Assembly: GCA_963838835.1 (NCBI GenBank)
Contig: CAWITA010000013.1
Location: 1 to 64,000 of the forward strand
Direction: 5' to 3'
From: Bog-473 sp963838835
Lineage (GTDB): Bacteria > Actinomycetota > Acidimicrobiia > Acidimicrobiales > RAAP-2
DNA length: 64,000 bases
The translations under genes and the position numbers were made by a program. Shown piece by piece: positions 55,541 to 64,000 of the stretch. The notes under the pieces are model-generated. The model worked only from the letters and a program-made list of their open reading frames with translations, had not been told where the DNA came from and did no database searches. Numbering within the stretch: position 1 is the first letter of the stretch; every line of letters begins with the position of its first letter.

Positions 55541-58411
55541 ACCGGGGTCATCGGAGGCGCGCGCTGCTCGCGGGGGCCGTTGGCGCGGTGCTGCTCGGTG
55601 CCGGGGTGCTCGCCCCCGCAGCGGGGGCCGCTGCGGCGCCCGGGCAGCGTCGGGTCCCGCTACCCCAGGCGGCGCCCGAGATCCCCGCCGGGGCGAAGGC
55701 CCTCGGGACGGCGCCCTCGGGGCAGGTCCTCGACCTCGACGTGGTCCTGGCCGGTCAGAACGCTGCGGGCCTGGCGCAGGCGGTGGCGGCCGTGTCCACC
55801 CCCGGCTCGCCCGACTACCGCCACTACCTCAGCGCGGCCCAGTACGCGGCCGAGTTCGGGCCCAGCGCGACCGAGGTCGCCCAGGTGAGCGAGGATCTGC
55901 GCGGCGGAGGGACTGACGGTCGGCACCGCGCTCACGGGCAGCGATCTGCTGCCCGTGAGCGGGACGACCGCGGTGGTGTCGGCCGCCTTCGGCACGCCTT
56001 TGGAGTCCGTGCAGCCGCCACAGCAACAAGAAGAGGCGCGGGCGATCGTGAACACCGCGACGCCCCAGGTCCCCGCCTCTCTCTCGGGCGCCGTCACCGG
56101 CGTCGTCGGCCTCAACGGTCTGTTCCACGAACACTCCATGCTCGTGCACGCGCACACTGCTCCTGCGGTCGGTGGCGCCCCGGGCCCGAGTGCCGGCGCC
56201 GGCCCTGCCGTCGTCGCCCACGCCGCGACGCCCCAGGCCTGCCCCGCCGCGCAGGGTCAGGCGTTCGGCGGGTCGTACACCTCCACGCAGATGTCCTCCC
56301 TCTTCGGGCTGGACCAATTGTTCGGCCAGGGGCGCACGGGTGTCGGGCAGTCGATCGCCATCGTGGAGTTCGAGCCGTATCTCGCGAGCGACTTCTCGAC
56401 GTTCGAATCGTGCTACGGCCTGTCGAACCCGATCCGCAACGTGATCGTCGACGGCGGGCCCGGCGGGCCGGCCGAGGGCATGGGCGAGGCGGCCCTCGAC
56501 ACGGAGCTCGCCGCGGTGAACGCGCCCTCCGCCTCGCTCGTGGTGTACGAGGCTCCGAACAACAACGATGTCGCCGCCATGGACCTGTTCAACCGGATCG
56601 CCAGCGACGACAGCTCGCAGGTGGTCACGACGAGCTGGGGGAACTGCGAGGCCTATTCCGCCAGTGACATCCAACCGGAGAGCCAGGTGTTCGCGCGCAT
56701 GGCGCTGCAGGGTCAGACGGTCATCGCCGCGTCGGGTGACGCGGGGTCCGAGGACTGCTACCCCAACGACGGCTCGACCGGACTCGCGGTGGACGACCCG
56801 GGGTCACAGCCGGACGTGCTGAGCGCCGGGGGCACCGCCATGACCAGCCCCTCGGCTTCCTCCCAGGTCGTGTGGAACGACTGCTTCAACTACCTGGCCC
56901 ACGCGAATGTCTCGGGGTGCGCCAGTCAGGCCACCGGCGCTGGCGGCGGCGGCTACTCGATGGAGTGGCCCGCCAACCCGGGGCAACCCGCGTCGGGCCC
57001 GGCGTGCACGCGTGTGCCCCGGTCGTGCCGCGCCGTGCCCGACATCGCCTACCCCGCCGATCCGTCCGCCGGCGGGGTCGTGGCCTATTCGAGCGCCCAA
57101 CACGGGTGGTCCGCCTTCGGCGGCACCAGCGTCGCTGCGCCCACCAACGCGGGGCTCTTCGCCGACACCAACCAGGGCTGCTTCAGCCCGCTCGGCCGCG
57201 TCGGCCCCGCGCTCTACGCGGCCGCCGGTGCGAGCGCGTCCAACTTCACCGACATCACGGACGGGAACAACGACCTCACCGACACCAACGGCGGCGACTT
57301 CCCCGCGGCGCCGGGCTTCGACCCGGCGAGCGGGCTGGGCTCCCCGGTCGACCAGAACCTGGCCCTCGCCCTGCAGGGGGCGGACGGGTGCCCGTCGGTG
57401 GCGTCGGTCAGCCCCAACACGGGGCCGGTGAGCGCCAGCGGCGCCATCACGATCACCGGGGGTGGCTTCGCCAACGCGACGTCGGTCGCGTTCGGCTCGG
57501 TCGGTGCGGGCCACATCATCTCCCAGACAGAGACCTCCATCACGGTCGTCCCGCCCAACGCACCCGACCCCATGTGCGTCGGGGTCACGGTCGGCAACTC
57601 GCAGGGCATCTCGGCCACGTCCTCCGCCGATGAGTACGGCTTCGGGGGCGACCTCGACTGTGGCCTGGGTTACCGCATCGTCGCCTCCGACGGCGGTGTC
57701 TTCGACTACGGGGACGCCACCTTCTGGGGCAGCACCGGTGGCGTGCACCTCAACCAACCCGTGGTGGGCATGGCCGTCACGCCCAGCACCAACGGGTACT
57801 GGCTCGTCGCCTCCGACGGTGGCATCTTCACCTTCGGCGACGCCCGGTTCTTCGGGTCCACGGGCGCGATGCACCTCAACCAACCGGTCGTGGGCATGGC
57901 GGCCACGCCCGACGGCGGCGGCTACTGGCTGGTCGCCTCCGACGGCGGCATCTTCAGTTTCGGCGACGCCCGGTTCTTCGGGTCCACGGGCGCCCTGCAC
58001 CTCAACCAACCGGTCGTGGGCATGGCGGCCACGCCCGACGGCGGCGGCTACTGGCTGGTCGCCTCCGACGGCGGCATCTTCGCCTACGGGGACGCGGTCT
58101 TCCACGGCTCGGCGGGCTCGCTCGTCCTGAACTCGCCGGTCGTCGGCATGGCGGCCGGGCCCGGCGGCGGCTACTGGCTGGTGGGCGCGGACGGCGGGAT
58201 CTTCGACTACGGCAACGCCGGCTTCTTCGGCTCGGCCGGGGACCTGCGGCTGAACAAGCCCGTGGTCGGCATGGCGGCCACGCCCGACGGCGGCGGCTAC
58301 TGGCTGGTGGGCGCGGACGGCGGGATCTTCACGTACGGCGACGCGGCGTTCTACGGGTCGACCGGGAGCATCGTGCTGAACAAGCCCATCGTGGGCATGT
58401 CGTCGTCCTGA
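55537..58411 (+). CDS. Secreted S53 (sedolisin/kumamolisin) peptidase with IPT domain and six GYWLV repeats (one frameshift)
   Basis: A 957-residue exported acid-type serine peptidase when one G near 55905 is removed. Signal peptide (ALLAGAVGAVLLGAGVLAPA), then the pro-kumamolisin domain (YRHYLSAAQYAAEFG ... VGTALTGSDLLPVSG). Catalytic residues are visible: Glu and Asp in GEAALDTELAAV, oxyanion Asp in ASGDAGSEDCY and Ser in FGGTSVAAPTNAG. An IPT/TIG domain (ASVSPNTGPVSASGAITITG) follows, then six 42-residue repeats to the end. The GTG overlaps the rarA stop. Sedolisins work at low pH, in keeping with an acid habitat. The repeats may bind wall or polysaccharide. Confidence 0.9.
57668..58411 (+). 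repeat. Six tandem 126-bp coding repeats (GYWLVASDGG type)
   Basis: Units start at 57668, 57794, 57920, 58046, 58169 and 58295; unit four is one codon short. Consensus: GYWLVASDGGIF-(F/Y)GDA-FFGS-G--LN-PVVGMAATPDGG. Units two and three are nearly identical at DNA level, suggesting recent duplication or conversion. The spacing and pattern suit propeller blades, six making a closed ring. Confidence 0.93.
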
Positions 58412-58440
58412 GCCGGCCCCGACGCCGTTTTTGCCCCCGG

Positions 58441-58446
58441 TAAGCT
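58441..58446 (+). promoter_or_regulatory. -10 element, leaderless start of alaS
   Basis: GGTAAGCTGG: TAAGCT, six bases (GGCGCG), then ATG at 58453. No ribosome site between. Confidence 0.55.
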
Positions 58447-58452
58447 GGCGCG

Positions 58453-61035
58453 ATGGACGCCAACGGACTGAGGGCGGCCTTCACGCGCTACTTCTTCGAC
58501 CGGGGCCACACGGTCGTCCCGTCGGCCAGCTTGATCCCGCACGACCCCTCGGTGCTCTTCACGATCGCCGGCATGGTGCCGTTCAAGCCGTACTTCTTGG
58601 GCGAAGAGCCCGCGCCCTGGCCCCGGGCCACCTCCATCCAGAAGTGCTTCCGGACCCCCGACATCGACATCATCGGCACGGACACCTACCACTGCACCTT
58701 CTTCGAGATGCTGGGCAACTTCAGTTTCGGTGACTACTTCAAGGACCAGGCCATCCCGCTGGCCTGGGAGCTGCTCACCGACGTCTTCGGCCTCGACGGC
58801 GACCGGCTCTGGGTCACGGTCCACGAGAGCGACGACGAGGCCGAGGCGATTTGGGTCGACCAGGTCGGAGTCCGGCCCGAGCGGATCCAGCGCATGGGCG
58901 ACGAGGACAACTTCTGGGCCATGGGCGACGTCGGGCCCTGCGGGCCCGACTCGGAGCTCTTCTTCGACAAGGGGGAGTCCTACGGCCACGACGGCGGGCC
59001 CAAGCACGGGGGCACGCAGCGCTTCGTCGAGATCTGGAACCTGGTCTTCATGCAGTTCAACCGGGACGACGGGGGGCGCCTGACCGACCTGCCGCGCAAG
59101 AACATCGACACCGGCGCCGGTCTGGAGCGGATCCTGCCCATCCTCCAAGGTCACGACTCGATCTTCGACACCGACCTGTTCCGGCCGATCATCGAGACGG
59201 CCGCCTCCCTCCTCGGGACCGCCTACGGGACCGACGCCCGCGCCGACGTGGCCCTGCGCGTCCTGGCGGACCACGGGAGGGCGTTCTCCATGCTCGTCGC
59301 CGACGGCGTCCTGCCGGCGAACGAGGGCCGCGGCTACGTGCTCCGCCGCGTGGTGCGGCGGGCCGTGATGGCAGCCCGGCGCATGGGAGTCGACCAGCCC
59401 ATCACCCCGTCGTTGGTGGAGGCGGTCACCGCGGTGCTCGGACAGGCGTACCCCGCCTTGGTCGCCCAGCGCGACCTCATCACCGACGTGGTGGCGCGCG
59501 AGGAAGCCGGCTTCGACCGCACCCTGCGGGCGGGGTTGAGCCGGCTCGAGGAGGCGCTCGGCACCGGGGCGAAGGTGCTCGGAGGTGACGTCGCCTTCAC
59601 CCTGCACGACACACACGGCTTCCCGGTCGAGCTGACCGAGGAGCTCGCGCGCGATGCGGGCGTCGAGGTCGACCGGGCGGGCTTCGACGCCGCCATGGCC
59701 GCGCAACGCGAGCGGGCGCGCGCGGCGGCGAGGTCGTCCCGGGCCGGTGACGAGGCGGCGTATCGAACCCTTCTCGACGCCGAGGGGCCGACGACCTTCG
59801 TGGGGCGCGGCCTGGAGAACTACGAGGTGCCGGCCCGGGTGGTCGCCGTCCTCCAGGGCGAATCCGGTGCGGCGGGGGAGTCCGGCCCGATCGAGATCTT
59901 CTTGGACCGGACGCCGTTCTACGCCGACGCCGGTGGTCAGGTGGGCGACACCGGCACGATCGTGACCGAGTCGGGCCGCGCCGACGTGTACGACACGGTC
60001 TTCGCCGTGCCGGGGCTGGTGGCGCACCGGGCGCGGCTGCGCGACGGCGAGGTGCGGGCGGGGCAGGACGCGCTGGCGACGATCGACAAGGAGCGCCGGG
60101 AGGCCATCCGACGCAACCACACCGCGACACACTTGCTGCACGCCTCGTTGCGCGCGGTCTTGGGCGACCACGTGCGCCAGCAGGGCTCGCTGGTGTCGCC
60201 CGACTACCTGCGCTTCGACTTCTCGCACCACGGCCAGCCGACGCGCGAGGAGCTCGACGAGGTCTTCGCACGGGCCAACGACGCCGTACTGACCGACGTG
60301 AGGGTCGAGACCACGGAGACCTCGCGCCAGGAGGCGGAGCAGATGGGGGCCATCGCCTTCTTCGGCGACAAGTACGGTGCCTCGGTGCGCGTCGTGCAGG
60401 CCGGCCCGACGTCGCTCGAATTCTGTGGCGGGACGCACGTCGACTCCCTCGGGCAGATCGGTCCCATCACGTTGCTGTCGGAAGGATCGATCGGCTCCAA
60501 CACGCGGCGCATCTTTGCGCTGACCGGCCACGCCTCGCTCCAGCGGGCCCTGGAGCGGGAACGGCTGGTGCAGTCGGCGGCGGAGCTCTTGCGCACCGAA
60601 CCGGACGAGTTGCTCGCGGCCATCGGGCGGATGACGCAGCGCCAGCGCGAGGCCGAGAGGGAGCTCTCTCGTCTGCGCCAGCAAGCGAGCGAAGCGGAGG
60701 CGAGGACCCTGGCCGAGTCGGCCGCCGCCGACGGCGGCGTCGTGGTGGCTCGGCGGGACAACGTGGAGCCCGACGCGCTGCGGACGCTGGCCCAAGCGGT
60801 CCGGCGTCACGACGGGGTGCGGGCGGTGGTGCTCGCCGGCTCGCCCGATGGGGCGAAGGTGGCGATCGCCGCGGCGACCGGGGGCTCGCCCGACGCCACC
60901 CAGCTCGTTCGCGCGCTCGGTGCCATGGTGGGAGGCGGCGGCGGCGGCTCGGCCGACGTGGCGCTCGCGGGGGGCAAGGACCCGGCGCAGATCGAGGCGG
61001 CGTTGGCCGAGGCGCAGCGACTTCTGTCCGCGTGA
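58453..61035 (+). CDS. alaS: Alanyl-tRNA synthetase
   Basis: A 860-residue class II enzyme. Catalytic domain with RAAFTRYFFDRGHTVVPSAS, FTIAGMVPFKPYFLG and CFRTPDIDIIGTD; editing domain with zinc ligands in NHTATHLLHASLR and FCGGTHVDSLGQIG; C-Ala oligomerisation domain ending in a Gly-rich GGGGGSADVALAGG. No frameshift. Its stop overlaps the ruvX GTG, starting the alaS-ruvX-mltG-aroE run. Confidence 0.97.
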   Translation: MDANGLRAAFTRYFFDRGHTVVPSASLIPHDPSVLFTIAGMVPFKPYFLGEEPAPWPRATSIQKCFRTPDIDIIGTDTYHCTFFEMLGNFSFGDYFKDQAIPLAWELLTDVFGLDGDRLWVTVHESDDEAEAIWVDQVGVRPERIQRMGDEDNFWAMGDVGPCGPDSELFFDKGESYGHDGGPKHGGTQRFVEIWNLVFMQFNRDDGGRLTDLPRKNIDTGAGLERILPILQGHDSIFDTDLFRPIIETAASLLGTAYGTDARADVALRVLADHGRAFSMLVADGVLPANEGRGYVLRRVVRRAVMAARRMGVDQPITPSLVEAVTAVLGQAYPALVAQRDLITDVVAREEAGFDRTLRAGLSRLEEALGTGAKVLGGDVAFTLHDTHGFPVELTEELARDAGVEVDRAGFDAAMAAQRERARAAARSSRAGDEAAYRTLLDAEGPTTFVGRGLENYEVPARVVAVLQGESGAAGESGPIEIFLDRTPFYADAGGQVGDTGTIVTESGRADVYDTVFAVPGLVAHRARLRDGEVRAGQDALATIDKERREAIRRNHTATHLLHASLRAVLGDHVRQQGSLVSPDYLRFDFSHHGQPTREELDEVFARANDAVLTDVRVETTETSRQEAEQMGAIAFFGDKYGASVRVVQAGPTSLEFCGGTHVDSLGQIGPITLLSEGSIGSNTRRIFALTGHASLQRALERERLVQSAAELLRTEPDELLAAIGRMTQRQREAERELSRLRQQASEAEARTLAESAAADGGVVVARRDNVEPDALRTLAQAVRRHDGVRAVVLAGSPDGAKVAIAAATGGSPDATQLVRALGAMVGGGGGGSADVALAGGKDPAQIEAALAEAQRLLSA

Positions 61036-61469
61036 GCGGGGGCGGCCCGGGCCGGGTGGCCGCGCTCGACCTCGGGGCCAAGCGCATCGGGGTGGCGTTC
61101 AGCGACAGTGGGCGCACCCTGGCCAGTCCGTGGGGCACGATCGAGCGGAGCGGCGATCCGGCCCGCGACCGGGGCGCCGTGCTCGAGGCGGTCCGCGCCG
61201 TCGAAGCGTCCGTCGTCGTCGTCGGGCTCCCCTTGAGCCTCTCGGGTGAGGCCGGTCCGGCGGCCCGGGCCGTCCTCGACGAGGCCGCGGCGCTGCGCGC
61301 GCTGCTCGAGCCCCTCGGTGTGTCGGTCGAGACCGCCGACGAGCGCTTCACGACCGTCGAGGCCGAGCGCTCCCTGCGGGCGGCCGGGCGCACGGGCAAG
61401 GCGGCCCGCAAGGTGGTCGACAGCGCGGCGGCGATGGTGCTCTTGCAGTCGTGGCTGGATCAGACGTGA
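61032..61469 (+). CDS. ruvX: RNase H-fold nuclease RuvX/YqgF
   Basis: A 145-residue putative pre-16S rRNA processing nuclease. AALDLGAKRIGVAFSD carries the first acidic residue, VVVGLPLSLSGEAG the G-L-P-x-x-x-S-G segment, DERFTTVEAE the Glu, and KVVDSAAAMVLLQSWLD the last Asp. GTG overlaps the alaS stop (GTGA). Confidence 0.92.
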   Translation: MSGGGPGRVAALDLGAKRIGVAFSDSGRTLASPWGTIERSGDPARDRGAVLEAVRAVEASVVVVGLPLSLSGEAGPAARAVLDEAAALRALLEPLGVSVETADERFTTVEAERSLRAAGRTGKAARKVVDSAAAMVLLQSWLDQT

Positions 61470-62656
61470 GCGGACCCGGTCAGGGCGGCGACGGGGACGA
61501 GAAGGACGAGGACCTGCCCTGGCCCCGACCGGAGCCCGGCGCGGAGCACGGCGTCGGCGTCGGCCCGGACGCGGACGGAGAGGGAGAAGAAGCCGAGGGC
61601 GCGTCGACGCGGGCAGAACGGCGGGCGGCGCATGCGTCCCGCGTGCACCGGCGCCGGCGGCTGGTGGCGGCGGTCGCCGGTGGGCTGCTCGTGCTGGTCC
61701 TCGCGTTCACGCTCTGGTACGAGCTCGAGTCGCACGCGCTCGGTCCCGAGGGACCCCAGGTCGTCGTGACCGTGCGCCAGGGTGAGTCGACGAACGCGAT
61801 CATCTCTTCGTTGAACCAGCAGCACGTGATCGGCAGCTCGCTCGCCTTCCGGATCTCGGACTTCTTCCACGGCACGCCGACCGTTCTCCCCGGGAGCTAC
61901 GCGCTCCATCAGAATCAGACCTTCGCCGAGGTGCGGGCCCTCCTCGCCGCGGGTCCCAACATCTACCCGGTGGACGTCCGGCCCGGGTTCACGCTGGCCG
62001 AGGTGGCCGCGCAGGTCGACACCGTTCCGGGGCACGCCCCCGGTGGCTTCGCGAAGGCGGCCGCCAGTGGGGCGGTGCACTCGCTCTTCTCGCCGCCGGG
62101 CTCCAACGACCTGGAGGGAATGCTCGGCACCGGCGAATACCTGATCCTGCCCGGGGAGGGCAACATCACGATCGTGCGCGCCATGGTGCAGCGCTTCGAC
62201 CAGGACGCGCAGGCAGCGGGCCTGAGCACGGCCTCGGCGGCTGCGCTCGGCCTCAGTCCCTACGAGGTGATCACTGCCGCCTCCGTGGTGGAGAAGGAGG
62301 GGTACATCCCGGTCAACATGCCCGACGTGGCCCGGGTCATCTACAACCGGCTCGCCAACGACATGCCGCTGCAGATGGACTCGACCGTCCTCTACGCCAT
62401 CGGCCAGGACGGCGGCCCGGTGACGGCCAAGGACCTCAAGATCCAATCGCCGTACAACACCTACCTGAACAACGGGCTGCCGCCCACCCCGATCTGCATG
62501 CCGTCGCACGACGCCCTGGCGGCGGCGCTGCACCCGCCGTCGGGCGCGTGGCTGTACTTCGTGCTGGTCCAAAAGAACGGGGTGATGGCCTTCTCCGACA
62601 CCTACGCCGGGCAACTGGCGAACGAGAAGCTCGCCCAGTCCCGTGGCCTTCCCTGA
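61466..62656 (+). CDS. mltG: Endolytic murein transglycosylase MltG
   Basis: Cuts nascent peptidoglycan glycan strands at the membrane. An acidic cytoplasmic tail of about 60 residues, a basic patch, one helix (AAVAGGLLVLVLAFTLWY), a LysM-like region and the YceG domain with catalytic Glu in VITAASVVEKEGYIP (about residue 273) and QMDSTVLYAIGQ, SPYNTYLNNGLPPTPI. The GTG at 61466 overlaps the ruvX stop, matching the operon's pattern, and is preferred to GTG 61451. Confidence 0.93.
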   Translation: MSGPGQGGDGDEKDEDLPWPRPEPGAEHGVGVGPDADGEGEEAEGASTRAERRAAHASRVHRRRRLVAAVAGGLLVLVLAFTLWYELESHALGPEGPQVVVTVRQGESTNAIISSLNQQHVIGSSLAFRISDFFHGTPTVLPGSYALHQNQTFAEVRALLAAGPNIYPVDVRPGFTLAEVAAQVDTVPGHAPGGFAKAAASGAVHSLFSPPGSNDLEGMLGTGEYLILPGEGNITIVRAMVQRFDQDAQAAGLSTASAAALGLSPYEVITAASVVEKEGYIPVNMPDVARVIYNRLANDMPLQMDSTVLYAIGQDGGPVTAKDLKIQSPYNTYLNNGLPPTPICMPSHDALAAALHPPSGAWLYFVLVQKNGVMAFSDTYAGQLANEKLAQSRGLP

Positions 62657-63557
62657 GCCGGTGGTCATCCCGTTCACGATGGAGGGCGCCCGCCACGACG
62701 TCGGACCGGACGTCACGATCGTCGGCGTGATCGGGAGTCCGGTCGCCCATTCACTCTCGCCGCTGCTGCACGCCAGCGCCTTCGCGGCCTTGGGCCTGGC
62801 CGACCGCTGGCGCTCCTACGCCTTTGAGGTCGCGCCCGGGGAGGCCACGGGTGCGCTCGAGGCGATGCGTCGGGCGGGCATCAGGGGGTTGTCGGTGACC
62901 ATGCCGCACAAGGCGGCCGTCGCCGCCCTGGTCGACGAGTGCAGCGTGACCGCCCGCCGGCTCGACGCCGTGAACTGCGTCGACAACCGCGGCGGCTCGC
63001 TCTACGGGACCAACACCGACGGGGAGGGGTTCGTCGCCGCCCTGGCCCGCGGCGCCCGGTTCGACCCGGCGGGCCGGCGCTGCCTGGTCGTCGGTGCCGG
63101 CGGGGCGGCCCGGGCCGTCATCCTGGCTCTGGCCGAGGGCGGCGCCACCGCGGTGGCGGTCGTGAACCGGACGCCCGAGCGGGCGTTCCGGGCGGCCGAC
63201 CTGGCCGGGTCCGCCGGCTCGGCCGTGTCGTTGACCGACCGCTCCGTCGCCGAGGCGGTGGGGGCGGCGGACCTGGTGGTCAACGCCACGCCGGTGGGAA
63301 TGGCGGGTGGGCCGCCGGCGCGGGAGTGGCTCGTGCCACCGGGTCTGCTCGGCGCCGGACAGGTGGCGGTCGACCTGGTCTATGCGCCGCGGCCCACGCG
63401 CTGGCTCCGTGAGGCCGCGGCCGCGGGCGCGACGGCACTCGACGGCCTCGGGATGCTGGTGCACCAGGCGGCGGTGCAGCTTGGGTTGTGGACCGGCGTG
63501 GAGCCTCCGGTCGAGGCCATGTGGCAGGCGGCCGCGGCGGCCAGCGCACAGTGGTAA
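62643..63557 (+). CDS. aroE: Shikimate dehydrogenase
   Basis: NADP-dependent reduction of 3-dehydroshikimate in aromatic amino acid synthesis. GSPVAHSLSPLLHASAF binds shikimate; catalytic Lys in SVTMPHKAAV and Asp in YGTNTDGEGF; Rossmann loop VVGAGGAARAVI and the NADP-phosphate site VVNRTPERA. GTG at 62643 overlaps mltG by 14 bases; ATG at 62679 is an alternative. Last gene of the alaS-ruvX-mltG-aroE run, as in M. tuberculosis. Confidence 0.95.
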   Translation: MAFPEPVVIPFTMEGARHDVGPDVTIVGVIGSPVAHSLSPLLHASAFAALGLADRWRSYAFEVAPGEATGALEAMRRAGIRGLSVTMPHKAAVAALVDECSVTARRLDAVNCVDNRGGSLYGTNTDGEGFVAALARGARFDPAGRRCLVVGAGGAARAVILALAEGGATAVAVVNRTPERAFRAADLAGSAGSAVSLTDRSVAEAVGAADLVVNATPVGMAGGPPAREWLVPPGLLGAGQVAVDLVYAPRPTRWLREAAAAGATALDGLGMLVHQAAVQLGLWTGVEPPVEAMWQAAAAASAQW

Positions 63558-63649
63558 CCAGCGAGCCCGGCCGCCGCGCCAGGTAGACCAAGTCCACTCG
63601 TCGTTACTTGCGGCGACCCTAGTGGGGTGATGCGAGTATCGGTGGGGCT

Positions 63650-63846
63650 ATGACAATCCACGGCGCATTCGTCCGAGGTTATGACACCACCTTGGTGAGC
63701 GACGCCCACACAACTGAAGATCACACCGCGTGGGGCGCACCGTCTCCCGACCAAGTCATCGCGCACACGAACCTCTCCTGGCAAGACCAGGAGGCGCCGG
63801 GACGAGCGGCCGGGATGGTTGCGACCAAAAACATCGAGTTCGGAGG
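63650..63846 (+). pseudogene. Isochorismatase-family hydrolase fragment (C-terminal end)
   Basis: The frame reads GAFVRGYDTTLVSDAHTTED, then WGAPSPDQVIAHTNLSWQ, which is the C-terminal third of isochorismatase-like cysteine hydrolases (VTLVSDAHTT...I-HTN). The catalytic Asp and Lys parts and the Cys (usually just before this point) are missing upstream, and the frame runs on after IEFG into unrelated text instead of stopping. A truncated remnant; the flank beyond it to the window end shows no gene. Confidence 0.65.
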
Positions 63847-64000
63847 TTGGGGAGTCCGTCGTTGGCGACAGCGCCCCATACCCGGTGTGAGTTCAGGTGT
63901 ACTGGGGAACTCCCTGCAGCATTCAGCATCGGCGCATATGCGCTCGCTCATCACGACGCTTTCGGACAACCACTCACCATCGTGAGCGCCTACGGAGCCA

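Overview
The window is high-GC DNA whose gene order is that of an actinobacterial chromosome. From about 13 kb rightwards it follows the block I know from Mycobacterium tuberculosis Rv2614c-Rv2552c: thrS, HIT protein, pgsA, PatA-type acyltransferase, pimA, pdxS, pdxT, yebC, ruvC-ruvA-ruvB, yajC-secD-secF, relA, hisS, aspS, rarA, alaS, ruvX, mltG, aroE. Lineage-specific inserts and a 42-residue GYWLV...DGG.F..GDA repeat, which I associate with Acidimicrobiia, suggest an uncultured or poorly described member of that class rather than a mycobacterium. This placement is inference.

Layout. (1) 1-12.4 kb is an accessory region of lower GC in parts. It holds an ISAzo13-type transposase fragment, a GT2 glycosyltransferase, a membrane glycosyltransferase, an integrase remnant split by an intact ISL3-family element with perfect 8-bp target duplications, fragments of a conserved hypothetical gene on both sides, a badly frameshifted ABC exporter, a DUF4012 protein and a GT4 glycosyltransferase. 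It reads as a polysaccharide locus eroded by mobile DNA. (2) 12.4-23.8 kb carries a tyrosine phosphatase, thrS, a HIT hydrolase, a flippase-like membrane protein, a lipoprotein, an EF-G paralogue, a GT2 enzyme and the phosphatidylinositol-mannoside genes pgsA-patA-pimA. (3) 23.9-31.6 kb is a cell-surface cluster: a cellulose-synthase-like GT2 ending in propeller-like repeats, then on the other strand an operon of a small hypothetical protein, a signal-peptidase homologue lacking both catalytic residues and a GH12-type glucanase, then a secreted PQQ-type propeller and an M48 protease with an Asn-Arg repeat tail. (4) 31.6-44.3 kb: pdxST, an HNH/DUF222 protein, a hydrolase, a secreted protein, yebC, ruvCAB, an ABC exporter and a two-component system. 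(5) 44.9-63.6 kb: Sec translocon accessory genes, stringent response, three tRNA synthetases, a secreted S53 peptidase with six copies of the 42-residue repeat, alaS-ruvX-mltG-aroE, and an isochorismatase fragment at the right edge.

Two window-wide observations matter for reading the annotation. First, many genes carry single-base frameshifts, including essential hisS and aspS and also yajC, patA and a histidine kinase. In each, restoring one base reconnects two well-matched family segments, so most are probably assembly indels. Apparent fusion ORFs (PatA-PimA, AspS-RarA) are products of these shifts. Second, a TANNNT -10 element lies 6-9 nt before the start codon of at least nine genes, exactly 6 nt in five of them, pointing to widespread leaderless transcription.
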